Of a stretch of DNA of 64,000 nt, positions 44,823 through 54,618 are shown piece by piece. The first letter of the stretch is position 1, and every line of letters starts with the position of its first letter. The stretch is from Pseudomonas sp. 30_B (GTDB lineage Bacteria; Pseudomonadota; Gammaproteobacteria; Pseudomonadales; Pseudomonadaceae). The stretch covers positions 62,001 to 126,000 of the forward strand of contig NZ_JAFGYY010000009.1 of NCBI RefSeq assembly GCF_017491605.1, given 5' to 3'. The translations under genes and the position numbers were made by a program. Below the pieces are notes generated by a model. The model saw only the letters and a program-made list of their open reading frames with translations, was not told where the DNA came from and made no database searches.

Positions 44823-45611
44823 TCAGGCGCGCAGGAAGTCCAGCACGCGCTGGCTGAAGGCATCGGCGGCCTGCACGTTGGACAGGTGCGCGGCACGGAA
44901 CTCCACCAGCTCGGCACCTGAAATGCGCGCCTGCAGGAAACGGCCATCTTCAGTCGTAGTCACCGGATCGGCGACGCCACAGACCACCAGCGTCGGCGCG
45001 CTGATCGCACCGATCTCGCCACGGAAATCCGCATCGCGTACAGCCGCGCAGTTGGCCGCGTAACCTTCGGGTGAGGTCTGCGCCAGCATGCCGACGATGG
45101 GCTCGACCTTGCCCGGCTCAGCCTCGGCGAAGTCGGCGCTGAACCAGCGCGAGATCGACGCATCGCGCAGGTTGCGCATGGCCTCGGCGCCGCCGCTGAG
45201 CACGGTCTCGATGCGCGGGTTCCAGACTTCCGGGGTGCCGATCTTGGCGGCGGTGTTGCACAGCACCAGACGCCCGATGCGCTCCGGCGCATGGATGCCC
45301 AGCCACTGGCCGATCAGTCCGCCCATGGACAGGCCGCAGAAATGCGCGCGCGGGATGTCCAGCGCGTCCAGCAGGGCCAGCACGTCGCGGCCGTTCTGCT
45401 CGATGCTGTAGGGGCCAGGGGTGACCAGCGAACCACCGTGGCCACGGGTGTCATAACGCAGCACGCGGAAGTGCTCGGCGAAGGCCGCAACCTGCGCGTC
45501 CCACATGTGCAGGTCGGTGCCCAGGGAATTGGACAGCACCAGCACCGGCGCGCCGGCCGGGCCTTCCAGTTGATAGTTCAGGTCGCCATCGACGAGACGT
45601 ACGGCAGGCAT
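44823..45611 (-). CDS. pcaD: 3-Oxoadipate enol-lactonase
   Basis: Alpha/beta hydrolase of 262 residues that opens 3-oxoadipate enol-lactone, the step where the catechol and protocatechuate branches meet. Nucleophile Ser in CGLSMGGLIGQW, histidine near the C-terminus in FRAAHLSNVQAADAFSQRV, acid in VVCGVADPVTT. AGGAG precedes the ATG. Normal length. Confidence 0.93.
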   Translation of the reverse strand: MPAVRLVDGDLNYQLEGPAGAPVLVLSNSLGTDLHMWDAQVAAFAEHFRVLRYDTRGHGGSLVTPGPYSIEQNGRDVLALLDALDIPRAHFCGLSMGGLIGQWLGIHAPERIGRLVLCNTAAKIGTPEVWNPRIETVLSGGAEAMRNLRDASISRWFSADFAEAEPGKVEPIVGMLAQTSPEGYAANCAAVRDADFRGEIGAISAPTLVVCGVADPVTTTEDGRFLQARISGAELVEFRAAHLSNVQAADAFSQRVLDFLRA

Positions 45612-45620
45612 GCAAGGCTC

Positions 45621-46991
45621 CTATCGGCACTCTTTGCGCGAGAAAAGTTGTAGATGTTCGGCCAGTGCGCGCTCGACCCAGCGGCGCGCCTGGCCCAGGT
45701 AATGGGCGGGATCGAGCAGGCGATCCAGTTCTTCGGCATTCAGTTGAGCGGCCACCTCGGCATTGGCGCCGAGCACCGCGCGCAGGTGCGCGCCCTCCTT
45801 CACCGCCTGCTTGCAGCATTGCTCCACCAGGTGGTGCGCGGCGTCGCGGCCGATGCGCTGGGCCAGGGCGATGCTCACGGCTTCGGCGAGCACCAGGCCA
45901 CGGGTCAGATCGAGATTGGCGAGCATGCGCCCGGCATCCACTTCCAGCCCCGGCACCAGGCTCAGCGCCTGTTGCAGCGCGCCCGAAACCAGGCAGCACA
46001 GCTCCGGCAGGCTTTCCCATTCGGCGTGCCACAGGCCGAGGCTGCGCTCGTGTTCCTGGGGCATGGCGGCAAGCAGGGTCGAGACCAGGCCGGGCGCACG
46101 GGCGGCCGCGCCGATCAGCACGGCGGCGCCCACCGGGTTGCGCTTGTGCGGCATGGTGGAGGAACCCCCCTTGCCCGGCGCGGACGGCTCGAAGACTTCG
46201 CCGGCCTCGGTCTGCATCAGCAGGCTGAGGTCACGGCCCAGCTTGCCGAGGCTGCCGGCGATCAGGCCGAGCAGGCTGGCGAACTCCACCAGGCGGTCGC
46301 GCTGGGTGTGCCAGGGTTGCTCGGGCAATTGCAGATCGAGTTCCTCGGCCAGCGCTTCGGCCACGGCAAAGCCCTGCTCGCCCAGGGCGGCGAGGCTGCC
46401 GGACGCGCCGCCGAATTGCAGGCACAGCAGGCGCGGCTTGAGTTCGTTGAGGCGCTGGCGATGGCGGGTGATCGCGCCCAGCCAGCCGGCGATCTTCATG
46501 CCCAGGGTGACCGGCGTGGCGTGTTGCAGCCAGGTACGGCCGACCATGGGCGTGCCGGCGTGGGCTTGTGCCTGAACGGCGAGTGCATCGGCCAGTTGGG
46601 CGAGATCGCTTTCCAGCAGCTCGATGGCGGCACGCAGTTGCAGGACCAGCCCGGAGTCCATGGCGTCCTGGCTGGTGGCGCCCAGATGCACGTAGCGCTC
46701 GGCTTCGGCGTCCTCGGCGGCGATGCGCTTGCCCAGCGCCTTCACCAGCGGGATCGCGGAATTGCCGGCGCTGCAGATGGCCTGGGCCAGCGCCTCGAAG
46801 TCATAGAGTTCGGCACGGCAGGCGGCGGCGATGGGCGCCACGGCGCTCGCCGGGATGACGCCGACGCGGGCCTCGGCACGGGCCAATGCGGCCTCGAAGT
46901 CGAGCATGCCCTGTACCCGGCCGTGGTCGCTGAAGATCGCGCGCATGGCGGGCTGGGTGAAGTAGGCGTCGAACAGAAGGTTGGTGCTCAC
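45621..46991 (-). CDS. pcaB: 3-Carboxy-cis,cis-muconate cycloisomerase
   Basis: 456 residues in the fumarase/aspartase superfamily. [14 protein letters not shown] and the family signature [14 protein letters not shown] carry the active-site serine loop. It cyclises 3-carboxymuconate. The start is a GTG at 46991 with GGAG eight bases upstream; no suitable ATG exists before conserved sequence ([15 protein letters not shown]). It is followed at nine bases by pcaD. Confidence 0.92.
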   Translation of the reverse strand: MSTNLLFDAYFTQPAMRAIFSDHGRVQGMLDFEAALARAEARVGVIPASAVAPIAAACRAELYDFEALAQAICSAGNSAIPLVKALGKRIAAEDAEAERYVHLGATSQDAMDSGLVLQLRAAIELLESDLAQLADALAVQAQAHAGTPMVGRTWLQHATPVTLGMKIAGWLGAITRHRQRLNELKPRLLCLQFGGASGSLAALGEQGFAVAEALAEELDLQLPEQPWHTQRDRLVEFASLLGLIAGSLGKLGRDLSLLMQTEAGEVFEPSAPGKGGSSTMPHKRNPVGAAVLIGAAARAPGLVSTLLAAMPQEHERSLGLWHAEWESLPELCCLVSGALQQALSLVPGLEVDAGRMLANLDLTRGLVLAEAVSIALAQRIGRDAAHHLVEQCCKQAVKEGAHLRAVLGANAEVAAQLNAEELDRLLDPAHYLGQARRWVERALAEHLQLFSRKECR

Positions 46992-47051
46992 TGGGGTGGC
47001 TCCGGAGATCGGCAGGCGTAGTCGGACAGTATGACCGGAGAGTTGCTTTCT

Positions 47052-47120
47052 GTAGGAGCGAGCTTGCTCGCGAACAAACCCCGCTGCGGGGCTCAGGTTC
47101 GCGAGCAAGCTCGCTCCTAC
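47052..47120. repeat. GTAGGAGC palindromic repeat, CGAGCTTGCTCG type, inside the pca operon
   Basis: Near-perfect inverted repeat with a CCCCGCTGCGGGG centre, in the pcaF-pcaB spacer. Confidence 0.85.
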
Positions 47121-47133
47121 GAAGAGCAAGGAG

Positions 47134-48339
47134 CTATACGCGCTCGACCACCAGCGCCACGCCCTGCCCTACGCCCACGCACATGGTGCACAGGCCGAGC
47201 TTGCCGCCGGACTTCTGCAACTGGTGCACAGCGGTCAGCACCAGGCGTGCGCCGCTGGCGCCCAGCGGGTGGCCGAGGGCGATGGCGCCGCCGTTGGGGT
47301 TCACCCGCGCGTCGTCATCGGCAATGCCGAGTTCGCGGGTCACCGCCAGGCCCTGCGCGGCAAAGGCTTCGTTCAGCTCGATGACGTCGAACTGATCCAT
47401 CGACAGGTTCAGCCGCTCCAGCAGCTTGCGCACCGCCGGCACCGGGCCGATGCCCATTACGCGCGGGGCGACGCCGGCGCTGGCCATGCCGAGCACTTTC
47501 GCGCGCGGCGTCAGGCCGTGTTTCTTCACGGCTTCAGCGCTGGCGAGGATCAGCGCCACGGCGCCATCGTTGACGCCCGAGGCGTTGCCGGCGGTGACGG
47601 TCTTGCCTTCGCCGTTGACTGGCTTGAGCTTGGCCAGCGCTTCCAGGGTGGTGTCCGGGCGCGGGTGTTCGTCGGTATCGACGACTGTGTCGCCCTTGCG
47701 GCCCTTGATCACCACCGGGACGATTTCCTCGGCGAAGTAGCCGCTGGCCTGGGCGACGCCGGCACGCTGCTGGCTGCGCAGGGAGAAGGCGTCCTGGTCG
47801 GCGCGGTTGACGTGGTAATCGTCGGCCACGTTGTCGGCGGTCTGCGGCATGGCATCCACGCCGTACTGCGCCTTCATCAGCGGGTTGATGAAACGCCAGC
47901 CGATGGTGGTGTCCTCGATCTTCTGGCCACGGCCGAAGGCGCTGTCGGCCTTGCCCATCACGTAGGGCGCGCGGGACATGGATTCCACGCCGCCAGCGAT
48001 GACCAGTTCAGCCTCGCCGCTGGCGATGGCGCGGAAGGCGGTGCCCACCGCGTCCAGGCCCGAGGCGCAGAGACGGTTGAGGGTCACGCCCGGCACGCTT
48101 TCCGGCAGGCCGGCCAGCAGCAGCGCCATGCGCGCGACGTTGCGGTTGTCTTCTCCGGCCTGGTTGGCGCAGCCGAGGTAGACCTCGTCCAGCGCGGCCC
48201 AGTCGACTTGCGGGTTACGTTCCAGCAGCGCCTTCACCGGCACGGCGGCGAGGTCGTCGGCGCGCACGCCGGAGAGCGAGCCGCCGAAGCGGCCGATGGG
48301 CGTACGCACGGCGTCGCAGATGAAGACCTCGCGGCTCAT
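47134..48339 (-). CDS. pcaF: 3-Oxoadipyl-CoA thiolase
   Basis: 401-residue thiolase that splits 3-oxoadipyl-CoA to succinyl-CoA and acetyl-CoA. Acyl-accepting Cys is in [13 protein letters not shown], His in [14 protein letters not shown], and the second Cys in [11 protein letters not shown]. Its start overlaps the end of pcaJ by 4 bp. Confidence 0.93.
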   Translation of the reverse strand: MSREVFICDAVRTPIGRFGGSLSGVRADDLAAVPVKALLERNPQVDWAALDEVYLGCANQAGEDNRNVARMALLLAGLPESVPGVTLNRLCASGLDAVGTAFRAIASGEAELVIAGGVESMSRAPYVMGKADSAFGRGQKIEDTTIGWRFINPLMKAQYGVDAMPQTADNVADDYHVNRADQDAFSLRSQQRAGVAQASGYFAEEIVPVVIKGRKGDTVVDTDEHPRPDTTLEALAKLKPVNGEGKTVTAGNASGVNDGAVALILASAEAVKKHGLTPRAKVLGMASAGVAPRVMGIGPVPAVRKLLERLNLSMDQFDVIELNEAFAAQGLAVTRELGIADDDARVNPNGGAIALGHPLGASGARLVLTAVHQLQKSGGKLGLCTMCVGVGQGVALVVERV

Positions 48340-49118
48340 TCCTCACCTCCGAGCTGGCCGTGGGCGGCGGCGGTGCGGGCTTCGAGGGCACGCAGGGCTT
48401 CCAGCTCCATTTCGGTCGGCGCGACGGTTTCCTTCACCTGCTCGGCGAAGCGGATCGCCCACCCGGTGTTCTCGACCACCTGCTCGCGGGTCACGCCCGG
48501 GTGCAGGGTGGTGACGATGAATTCGTTGCTGCCGGCTTCCGGCTCCATGATGCACAGGTCGGTGATGATCGCCACCGGGCCCTTGCCGGGCAGGCCGAGC
48601 TGCTGGCGGTGGTCGCCGCCTTCGCCGAAACCGACCGAGGTGATGAAGGCCAGCTTGTCGACGAAGGTGCGGTGGGACTGCTTGAGGATGATCAGCACTT
48701 CCTTGGCGGAACCGGCGATCTCCGGCGCGCCACCGGCGCCGGGCAGGCGCACTTTCGGCGAGTGGTAATCGCCGATGACGGTGGTGTTGATGTTGCCGAA
48801 GCGGTCGACCTGGGCCGCGCCGAGGAAGCCGACGTCGATACGTCCGCCCTGCAGCCAGTAGCGGAAGATCTCACCGGTGGGCACCACGGTGTCGGCGGTT
48901 TCGGCCAGCTCGCCGTCACCGATGGACAGCGGCAGTACGCTGGGCTTGGCGCCGATGGGGCCGGATTCGTAGATCAGGACCACGTCGGGCGAGGCGGTCA
49001 GGCGCGCCAGGTTGGCGGCCTTGGACGGCAGGCCGATGCCGACGAAGCAGACGGCGCCGTTCTTCAGGCGGCGGGCGGCGGCCACGGTCATCATTTCATT
49101 GGTGCTGTAGGCGCTCAT
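48336..49118 (-). CDS. pcaJ: 3-Oxoadipate CoA-transferase subunit B
   Basis: 260 residues. The catalytic glutamate that carries the CoA thioester is in [24 protein letters not shown] and [19 protein letters not shown] are usual for the beta subunits. It acts with PcaI, whose stop shares a base with this start. Succinyl-CoA is the CoA donor. Confidence 0.92.
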   Translation of the reverse strand: MSAYSTNEMMTVAAARRLKNGAVCFVGIGLPSKAANLARLTASPDVVLIYESGPIGAKPSVLPLSIGDGELAETADTVVPTGEIFRYWLQGGRIDVGFLGAAQVDRFGNINTTVIGDYHSPKVRLPGAGGAPEIAGSAKEVLIILKQSHRTFVDKLAFITSVGFGEGGDHRQQLGLPGKGPVAIITDLCIMEPEAGSNEFIVTTLHPGVTREQVVENTGWAIRFAEQVKETVAPTEMELEALRALEARTAAAHGQLGGEE

Positions 49119-49966
49119 TACTTGGCCTCCGCGAGTTTGGCTTTGAACTCAGCAAAATCTTTCGTGCCGCGGATGTAGGTATCGATCCAGGCGTTGAAGG
49201 TGTCGCGGTCGCGGGCGATCGGGTCCCAGGCCTGGTAGAAGCGGTTGTCGCGCTCGGAGTAGCCGTGGGCGTAGGACGGGTGCGAACCGCCGGGCACCAG
49301 GCAGACGGCGGACAGCGCCCAGGTCGGCAGCACGCAGGAGTTCATCGGCGCGTTGAGGTCGTCGACGATTTCTTCCACGGTGACGATGCAGCGCTTGGCG
49401 GCCAGGGCGGCTTCCTTCTGCACGCCGAGGATGCCCCACAGCAGCACATTGCCCTTGCGGTCGGCCTTCTGCGCGTGGATCACGGTGACGTCCGGGCGCA
49501 CCGAAGGCACGGCGGCCAGTTGCTCGCCGGTGAACGGGCAGTTGATGAACTTGATGTTCGGGTTGACCTTCGGCAGGTCGGAACCGGCGTAGGCGCGCAG
49601 CACGGCGAACGGCAGGCCCGAGGCGCCGGCGACGTAGGAGTTGGCGAGGTCGGCGTGGCTGTGCTCGTCGATCTCCAGCGCGCGCGGCCAGCCCTTCTCC
49701 ACCGCGTCACGCAGGCGATGCAGCGAACCGACGCCAGGGTTGCCGCCCCAGGAGAAGGTCAGCTTGCGCACGCAGCCGGCGCCGATCAGCAGGTCGTAGA
49801 CCAGGTCGGGGGTCATGCGCACCAGGTGCAGGTCTTTCTTGCCCTGGCGGATCAGCTCGTGGGAGGCGGCGGTCGGGATCAGGTGGGTGAAGCCTTCGAG
49901 CGCGACGGTGTCGCCGTCGTTGACGAAGCGCTCGACCGCTTCGCGGAGAGTCAGGAGTTCAGCCAT
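49118..49966 (-). CDS. pcaI: 3-Oxoadipate CoA-transferase subunit A
   Basis: 282 residues. GDTVALEGFTHLIPTAASHELIRQ begins the CoA-transferase family I alpha subunit, and FSWGGNPGVGSLHRLRDA, FINCPFTGEQLAAVPSVRPDV and IHAQKADRKGNVLLWGI follow. First gene of pcaIJFBDC, with two PcaR-like boxes in its leader at 50031-50064. Confidence 0.92.
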   Translation of the reverse strand: MAELLTLREAVERFVNDGDTVALEGFTHLIPTAASHELIRQGKKDLHLVRMTPDLVYDLLIGAGCVRKLTFSWGGNPGVGSLHRLRDAVEKGWPRALEIDEHSHADLANSYVAGASGLPFAVLRAYAGSDLPKVNPNIKFINCPFTGEQLAAVPSVRPDVTVIHAQKADRKGNVLLWGILGVQKEAALAAKRCIVTVEEIVDDLNAPMNSCVLPTWALSAVCLVPGGSHPSYAHGYSERDNRFYQAWDPIARDRDTFNAWIDTYIRGTKDFAEFKAKLAEAK

Positions 49967-50030
49967 GGTCGGTCTCGTTGTGTAGGGGGTGCCGATGGGA
50001 AAACAGTACCGTCGGGGGGATGGGCGAACA

Positions 50031-50045
50031 ATGCGATAATCGACT
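50031..50045 (-). promoter_or_regulatory. PcaR box 2 of pcaI
   Basis: Minus strand AGTCGATTATCGCAT matches 11 of 15 positions of the PcaR consensus GTTCGATAATCGCAC and starts 19 bp from box 1. Confidence 0.7.
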
Positions 50046-50049
50046 ATTG

Positions 50050-50064
50050 GTGCGAATATCGAAC
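50050..50064 (-). promoter_or_regulatory. PcaR box 1 of pcaI
   Basis: Minus strand GTTCGATATTCGCAC, 14 of 15 positions of the known PcaR consensus. It lies 84 bp before the pcaI ATG. Confidence 0.85.
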
Positions 50065-50120
50065 ACTTCTCTTAGGGGGCTAACGGCTGGTTTTCGTGGT
50101 GTGAGGAGTATTTGAGGTGG

Positions 50121-50163
50121 GCGCGGACGTTGTCCGCGGATCGCGGGCATGGCCCGCTCCTAC
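50121..50163. repeat. GTAGGAGC-family element with lost left end
   Basis: GCGCGGACGTTGTCCGCGGATCGCGGGCATGGCCCGCTCCTAC. The left GTAGGA is missing, though the two inner hairpins remain. Confidence 0.65.
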
Positions 50164-50187
50164 AGGGAAGCGACGTGCCGGCCTGTT

Positions 50188-50220
50188 GTAGGAGCTGGCC
50201 ATGCCTGCGACAGCCCCAAC
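50188..50220. repeat. GTAGGAGC half-element
   Basis: GTAGGAGCTGGCCATGCCTGCGACAG without a clear right arm; degenerate. Confidence 0.45.
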
Positions 50221-50243
50221 TGCGGAGCAACAGGGCGCTCCGA

Positions 50244-50323
50244 GTAGGATGGGTGGAGCGCAGCGATACCCATGCTGTCGGTGTACGGATTGATGGGTAT
50301 CGCTTCGCTCCACGCCATCCTAC
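50244..50323. repeat. GTAGGATGGGTGGAGCGCAGCGATACCCAT inverted repeat
   Basis: A fourth repeat type: 5' arm GTAGGATGGGTGGAGCGCAG...ATACCCAT pairs with ATGGGTAT...CGCTCCACGCCATCCTAC across an 18-bp spacer. It is the only copy in the window and sits 36 bp past the catA stop. Confidence 0.75.
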
Positions 50324-50359
50324 GGCGGGGTTACCGGCAAGGCCGGACGTTGGCGGGAA

Positions 50360-51292
50360 TCAGGCTTCCTGCAACGCACGAGGACGGTTGCTGCGGTCTT
50401 CGGCGTCGGCGGAAACGGCCTGCTGCAGCTGGAAGTCGAACTCGATCTCGGCGAAGCGCCCTTCCACACCGCGGGCCTTGGCGGCGGCTGCGTCCTCGAC
50501 GAAGCGCACCTCGCCGATCAGCCCGTCACGGGTGGCGTAGGCGAAGTCGTCCCACAGGTACTGGTCACCGGCCAGGTTGATCTGCGTGGTCAGGTGGCGA
50601 TGCCCCGGCGCGGAGATGAAGAAGTGGATGTGCGCCGGGCGCTGGCCGTGGCGGCCGAGCTGGTTCAACAGTTCCTGGGTCGGGCCATCCGGCGGGCAGC
50701 CGTAGCCGCTGGGCACGATGCTGCGCGCCTTGTAGCGGCCTTCGGCGTCGGTGACGATGCGCCGGCGCAGGTTGAACTCGGACTGGGTGCTGTCGAAGTA
50801 CGAGTAGGTGCCCTGGGTGTTGGCGTGCCAGAGGTCGACCACAGCGCCGGCCAGCGGCTTGCCCTGCGGGTCGAAGACGCGGCCGGAGAGGAACATCACG
50901 GTGCCCGCGTCCTTGCCGTCGTCCATCCGCGCTTCACCCTCGGACAGCGGTGCTCCGGCCACGTACAGCGGGCCTTCGATGGTGCGCGGGGTGCCACCGC
51001 CGATGCCGGCCGCCGCGTCCTGGGCGTCCAGCAGCAGGTCGAGGTAGTGTTCGATGCCCAGGCCGGCAACGACCAGGCCGGCTTCCTGGCGGGCGCCGAG
51101 GCGGTTGAGGTAATCCACCGCCTTCCAGAATTCGTCGGGGGTGACGTTCATGTCTTCGATCAGTTTGGCGGTGTCCTGCAGGATGCGCAGAACGAGGTTC
51201 TTCACGCGCGGGTTGCCCTGATCGTTCAGGGCGCCGCTGGCCTCTTCGAAGAACTTCTGGATGTCGGCGGTCTGGGAAATCTTCACGGTCAT
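50360..51292 (-). CDS. catA: Catechol 1,2-dioxygenase
   Basis: Intradiol ring-cleaving dioxygenase of 310 residues that converts catechol to cis,cis-muconate. The helical dimer domain forms the first 100 residues. Iron ligands: Tyr163 in GTYSYFD, Tyr197 in SGYGCPPDG, His221 and His223 in RPAHIHFF. GAGG lies eight bases before ATG 51292. It is the last gene of catBCA, with the BenD product as its substrate. Confidence 0.94.
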   Translation of the reverse strand: MTVKISQTADIQKFFEEASGALNDQGNPRVKNLVLRILQDTAKLIEDMNVTPDEFWKAVDYLNRLGARQEAGLVVAGLGIEHYLDLLLDAQDAAAGIGGGTPRTIEGPLYVAGAPLSEGEARMDDGKDAGTVMFLSGRVFDPQGKPLAGAVVDLWHANTQGTYSYFDSTQSEFNLRRRIVTDAEGRYKARSIVPSGYGCPPDGPTQELLNQLGRHGQRPAHIHFFISAPGHRHLTTQINLAGDQYLWDDFAYATRDGLIGEVRFVEDAAAAKARGVEGRFAEIEFDFQLQQAVSADAEDRSNRPRALQEA

Positions 51293-51339
51293 GATGCGAT
51301 CCTCAAGTCTTGTTCTTGTTGATTCGTTCGGGACGGAAA

Positions 51340-51630
51340 TCAGCGGTCGTCGGAATGGATCGAGGACGGATGGCGGCAGAGCCCGTCGACCTCGATGTCC
51401 ATGTAGGGGAACAGCGGCAGCTGCATCAGGGTGTCGTGCAGCTCCTCGACGCTGGCCAGGTCGAACACGCTGTAGTTGGCGTAGTGCCCGGCGATGCGCC
51501 ACAGGTGGCGCCACTTGCCCTCGCGCTGCAGGCGCTGGGCCAGTTCCTTCTCGTCGGCCTTGAGCTGGGCGGCCTTGGCCGGATCCATGTCGACGGGCAA
51601 TTTCACGGTCATCTTCACGTGGAACAGCAT
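51340..51630 (-). CDS. catC: Muconolactone delta-isomerase
   Basis: 96 residues, the normal length of this decameric isomerase. MLFHVKMTVKLPVDMDP, EKELAQRLQREGKWRHLWRIAGHYANYSVFD and LPLFPYMDIEV are family-diagnostic. It produces 3-oxoadipate enol-lactone, the PcaD substrate. Gaps are 41 bp to catB and 47 bp to catA. Confidence 0.95.
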   Translation of the reverse strand: MLFHVKMTVKLPVDMDPAKAAQLKADEKELAQRLQREGKWRHLWRIAGHYANYSVFDLASVEELHDTLMQLPLFPYMDIEVDGLCRHPSSIHSDDR

Positions 51631-51671
51631 CGGGTCTTCTCCTCTATCGGGCAGTCGGGAAAGGTTGCAAA

Positions 51672-52793
51672 TCAGTGGCGGCGGAAGCGCGCCAGGCGCT
51701 CTTCGTCGAGCGTCAGGCCCAGGCCGGGAGTACGCGGCACGTGCAGCTGGAAGTCGCGGTAGACCGGCGGCTCGGTGACGATTTCCTCGGTGAGCAGCAG
51801 CGGACCGAACAGCTCGGTGGCCCAGGTCAGCTTCTCCAGGGTGAGGAAGGCGTGGGCCGAAGCCAGGGTGCCGACCGCGCCTTCGAGCATGGTCCCGCCG
51901 TACAGCGCGATGCCGGCGGCTTCGGCGATCTGCGCGGAGCGCAGCACGGCGCGCGGGCCGCCGTTCTTGGCAATCTTCAGGGCGAAGATGCTGGCCGCCC
52001 CGTCAGCGGCGAGGCTGAAGGCATCGGCCACGCTCTCGATGGATTCGTCGGCCATGATCGGCGCCGGGCTGCGCTGGTTCAGGCGCGCCTGGCCGCTGCG
52101 GTTGATGCGCGCGATGGGCTGTTCGATCAGGTCGATGCCGTTCTCGCCGAGCACCTGGCAGCCGCGGATGGCCTGGGATTCGTCCCAGCCCTGGTTGACG
52201 TCCACGCGCACGCTGGCGCGCTCGCCCAACGCCTTCTTGATCGCCACCACGTGCTTGAGGTCCTGCTCCAGCGGGTTGGCGCCGATCTTCAGCTTGAAGA
52301 TGCGGTGCCGGCGGATGTCCAGCATCTGCTCGGCTTCGGCGATGTCGCGGGCAGTGTCGCCGGAGGCCAGAGTCCAGGCCACTTCGAGGCTGTCGCGCAC
52401 GCGGCCGCCGAGCAGTTCGCTGACCGGCAGGCCGAGGCGCTTGCCCTGCGCGTCCAGCAGCGCACTCTCGATGCCGGAGCGGGCGAAGGTGTTGCCCTTG
52501 ATCGACTTGTCCAGGCGCTGCATGCAGGCGTTGATGTTGCTGGCGTCCTGGCCCTTGAGCAGCGGCGCGAAGTGCGCGTCGAGGTTGGCCTTGATGCTTT
52601 CCGGGCTCTCGTTGCCGTAGGCCAGGCCGCCGATGGTGGTGGCTTCGCCGATGCCCTCGACGCCGTCGGAGCAGCGCAGGCGGATGATCACCAGCGTCTG
52701 CTGCTGCATGGTGTGCATGGCCAGCTTGTGCGGGCGGATGGTCGGCAGGTCGACGATGATCGACTCGATGCGTTCGATGACGGGGCTACTCAT
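51672..52793 (-). CDS. catB: Muconate cycloisomerase
   Basis: 373-residue enolase-superfamily enzyme that lactonises cis,cis-muconate. The base lysine is in IFKLKIGANP and the metal ligands in VRVDVNQGWDE, DLIEQPIAR and MADESIESV; KIAKNGG carries the second lysine. First gene of catBCA and divergent from catR, whose gap of 148 bp holds two ATAC-N7-GTAT-type sites. Confidence 0.94.
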   Translation of the reverse strand: MSSPVIERIESIIVDLPTIRPHKLAMHTMQQQTLVIIRLRCSDGVEGIGEATTIGGLAYGNESPESIKANLDAHFAPLLKGQDASNINACMQRLDKSIKGNTFARSGIESALLDAQGKRLGLPVSELLGGRVRDSLEVAWTLASGDTARDIAEAEQMLDIRRHRIFKLKIGANPLEQDLKHVVAIKKALGERASVRVDVNQGWDESQAIRGCQVLGENGIDLIEQPIARINRSGQARLNQRSPAPIMADESIESVADAFSLAADGAASIFALKIAKNGGPRAVLRSAQIAEAAGIALYGGTMLEGAVGTLASAHAFLTLEKLTWATELFGPLLLTEEIVTEPPVYRDFQLHVPRTPGLGLTLDEERLARFRRH

Positions 52794-52844
52794 GGACGGC
52801 GTTCCGGTGTGGGATTTCTGAATGGGCCGGGCAGCGCAGTGGCG

Positions 52845-52859
52845 ATACCCGGAAGGTCT
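52845..52859. promoter_or_regulatory. CatR activation-type site
   Basis: ATAC-CCGGAAG-GTCT, one mismatch from ATAC-N7-GTAT, the dyad bound by CatR/CatM/BenM. It lies nearer catB. Confidence 0.55.
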
Positions 52860-52925
52860 TTTCACGATTGACGAAGGATTGCGCCGGGGCCTGCAGGCAG
52901 TCCAATATCGTTGCCATCTTGTTGC

Positions 52926-52940
52926 ATACCCTGGAGGTAT
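52926..52940. promoter_or_regulatory. CatR recognition site
   Basis: ATAC-CCTGGAG-GTAT, a perfect dyad that overlaps the catR ribosome site, fitting autoregulation of the divergent catR gene. Confidence 0.75.
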
Positions 52941-52941
52941 C

Positions 52942-53814
52942 ATGGAGCTGCGACACCTGCGCTACTTCCGCGAAGTGGCCGGCACCCTCAACTTCACCCG
53001 AGCCGCCGAGCGCCTGCACATCGCCCAGCCGCCGCTGAGCCGGCAGATCCAGCAGCTCGAGGAACTGCTCGGCGTGCCCCTGCTGGAGCGTGGCCGGCCG
53101 TTGCGCCTGACCGACGCCGGGCGCTACTTCCACGAGCAGACCGGCACCCTGCTGGCGCAGCTGGAAGGCATCTGCGAGAGCACCCGGCGCATCGGCCGCG
53201 GCGAACGCCAGTGGTTCGGCATCGGCTTCGCGCCCTCGACGCTGTATGACGGGCTGCCCGAGCTGATCCGCGAGCTGCGCGGCGACACCGGGCTGGAGCT
53301 GGGGCTGCAGGAAATGACCACGGTGCAGCAGGTCGAGGCGCTGAAAAGCGGGCGCATCGACATCGGTTTCGGGCGCATCCGCATCGACGATCCAGCCATT
53401 ACCCAGCAGGTATTGCGCGAGGAGCCAATGGTCGCCGTGCTGCCCGCCGGGCACCGCCTGCTCGGCGCGCCGCTGAGCCTTGCGCAACTGGCCGGCGAAG
53501 ACTTCGTGCTCTACCCCGCCAACCCGCGCCCCAGCTACGCCGACCATGTGCTGGCGCTGTTCGCCAATCACGGCCTGAGCGTGCGCGTGACGCAATGGAC
53601 CAACGAGCTGCAGACCGCCATCGGCCTGGTCGCCGCCGGCCTGGGCGTAGCGCTGGTGCCGGCGTCGGTGCAGCAACAGCACCGCGCCGACATCGGCTAT
53701 GCCAGGCTGACCGACGCCGAGGCGGTCTCGCCGATCATCCTCAGCCAGCGCCGTGGCGACGTCAGTGCGCCGCTGCAACACTGCCTGCGGCTGATCGGCG
53801 CGCAGCTGCCGTAA
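52942..53814 (+). CDS. catR: LysR-type activator of the cat genes
   Basis: 290 residues. LRHLRYFREVAGTLNFTRAAERLHIAQPPLSRQIQQLEELLGVPLLERG is the winged helix, and the sensor domain has the GRIDIGFGRI segment typical of CatR/ClcR/BenM. In pseudomonads CatR binds muconate and activates catBC. Start ATG 52942 has GGAGG just before it. Divergent from catB and convergent with benD. Confidence 0.93.
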   Translation: MELRHLRYFREVAGTLNFTRAAERLHIAQPPLSRQIQQLEELLGVPLLERGRPLRLTDAGRYFHEQTGTLLAQLEGICESTRRIGRGERQWFGIGFAPSTLYDGLPELIRELRGDTGLELGLQEMTTVQQVEALKSGRIDIGFGRIRIDDPAITQQVLREEPMVAVLPAGHRLLGAPLSLAQLAGEDFVLYPANPRPSYADHVLALFANHGLSVRVTQWTNELQTAIGLVAAGLGVALVPASVQQQHRADIGYARLTDAEAVSPIILSQRRGDVSAPLQHCLRLIGAQLP

Positions 53815-53832
53815 GCGCATCATCGCGGCGCC

Positions 53833-54606
53833 TCAGCCCAGGTCGCCGCCACCCACCGGCAGGGTCACGCCGGTGATGTAGCTGGCTTCGTCGGAAGCGA
53901 GGAAGAGGATCGCGCCGACCTGCTCGTCGATGGTCCCGTAGCGCTTCATCAGGCTGCTGTCGACGGTCTGGTCGACGATCTGCTGGTACCAGGCCTTCTC
54001 CTGCTCACTCTGCTGCGCCGCGTTGCGCGGAATGCGCCGTGGCGGCGCCTCGGTTCCGCCGGGCGCGGTGGCGTTGACCCGCACGCCGCGCTCGGCGGTC
54101 TCGAAGGCCAGGCAGGCGGTCAGCGCATTCACCCCGCCCTTCGCCGCGCCGTAGGGCACGCGGTTCACCCCACGGGTGGCGACGGACGAGACGTTGACGA
54201 TGGCGCCCGCGCCCTGCTCCAGCATCGGTACCAGCGCCGCGCGGCAGCACCACAGGGTTGGGAACAATGAGCGGCGCACCTCGGCCTCGATCTCGTCTTC
54301 GGCGTAGTGTTCGAAGGGCTTGGCCCAGATGGTGCCGCCGACGTTGTTGATCAGGATGTCTAGACGGCCGAAGCGCGCGAGCGCCTGGTCGACCACGCCC
54401 TGGCAGTCGGCGAAACGTTCCAGGTCGGCGGTCAGGGTGAGTACTTCGCCGTGCTGGCCGAGGGCGTCCTGCAGTTCGTGGACGATCTCGGAGCGGTCCA
54501 CGGCGATGACCCTGGCGCCCTCTTCCGCCAGCCGCTCGGCGACACGCCGGCCGATACCCTGGGCGGCGCCGGTGACGAGGGCGATCTTGTTGTCGAAACG
54601 GGACAT
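53833..54606 (-). CDS. benD: Benzoate diol (cis-diol) dehydrogenase
   Basis: Short-chain dehydrogenase of 257 residues that oxidises and decarboxylates the benzoate diol to catechol. TGAAQGIGRR for NAD, NNVGGTIWAKPFEHY, NVSSVATRG with the catalytic serine and VPYGAAKGGVNAL with the Tyr-Lys pair; TEAPPRRIPRN is typical of BenD/XylL. It starts 12 bp after the benK-type gene, so the two are likely one transcript. Confidence 0.93.
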   Translation of the reverse strand: MSRFDNKIALVTGAAQGIGRRVAERLAEEGARVIAVDRSEIVHELQDALGQHGEVLTLTADLERFADCQGVVDQALARFGRLDILINNVGGTIWAKPFEHYAEDEIEAEVRRSLFPTLWCCRAALVPMLEQGAGAIVNVSSVATRGVNRVPYGAAKGGVNALTACLAFETAERGVRVNATAPGGTEAPPRRIPRNAAQQSEQEKAWYQQIVDQTVDSSLMKRYGTIDEQVGAILFLASDEASYITGVTLPVGGGDLG

Positions 54607-54618
54607 GACGTTCTCCTG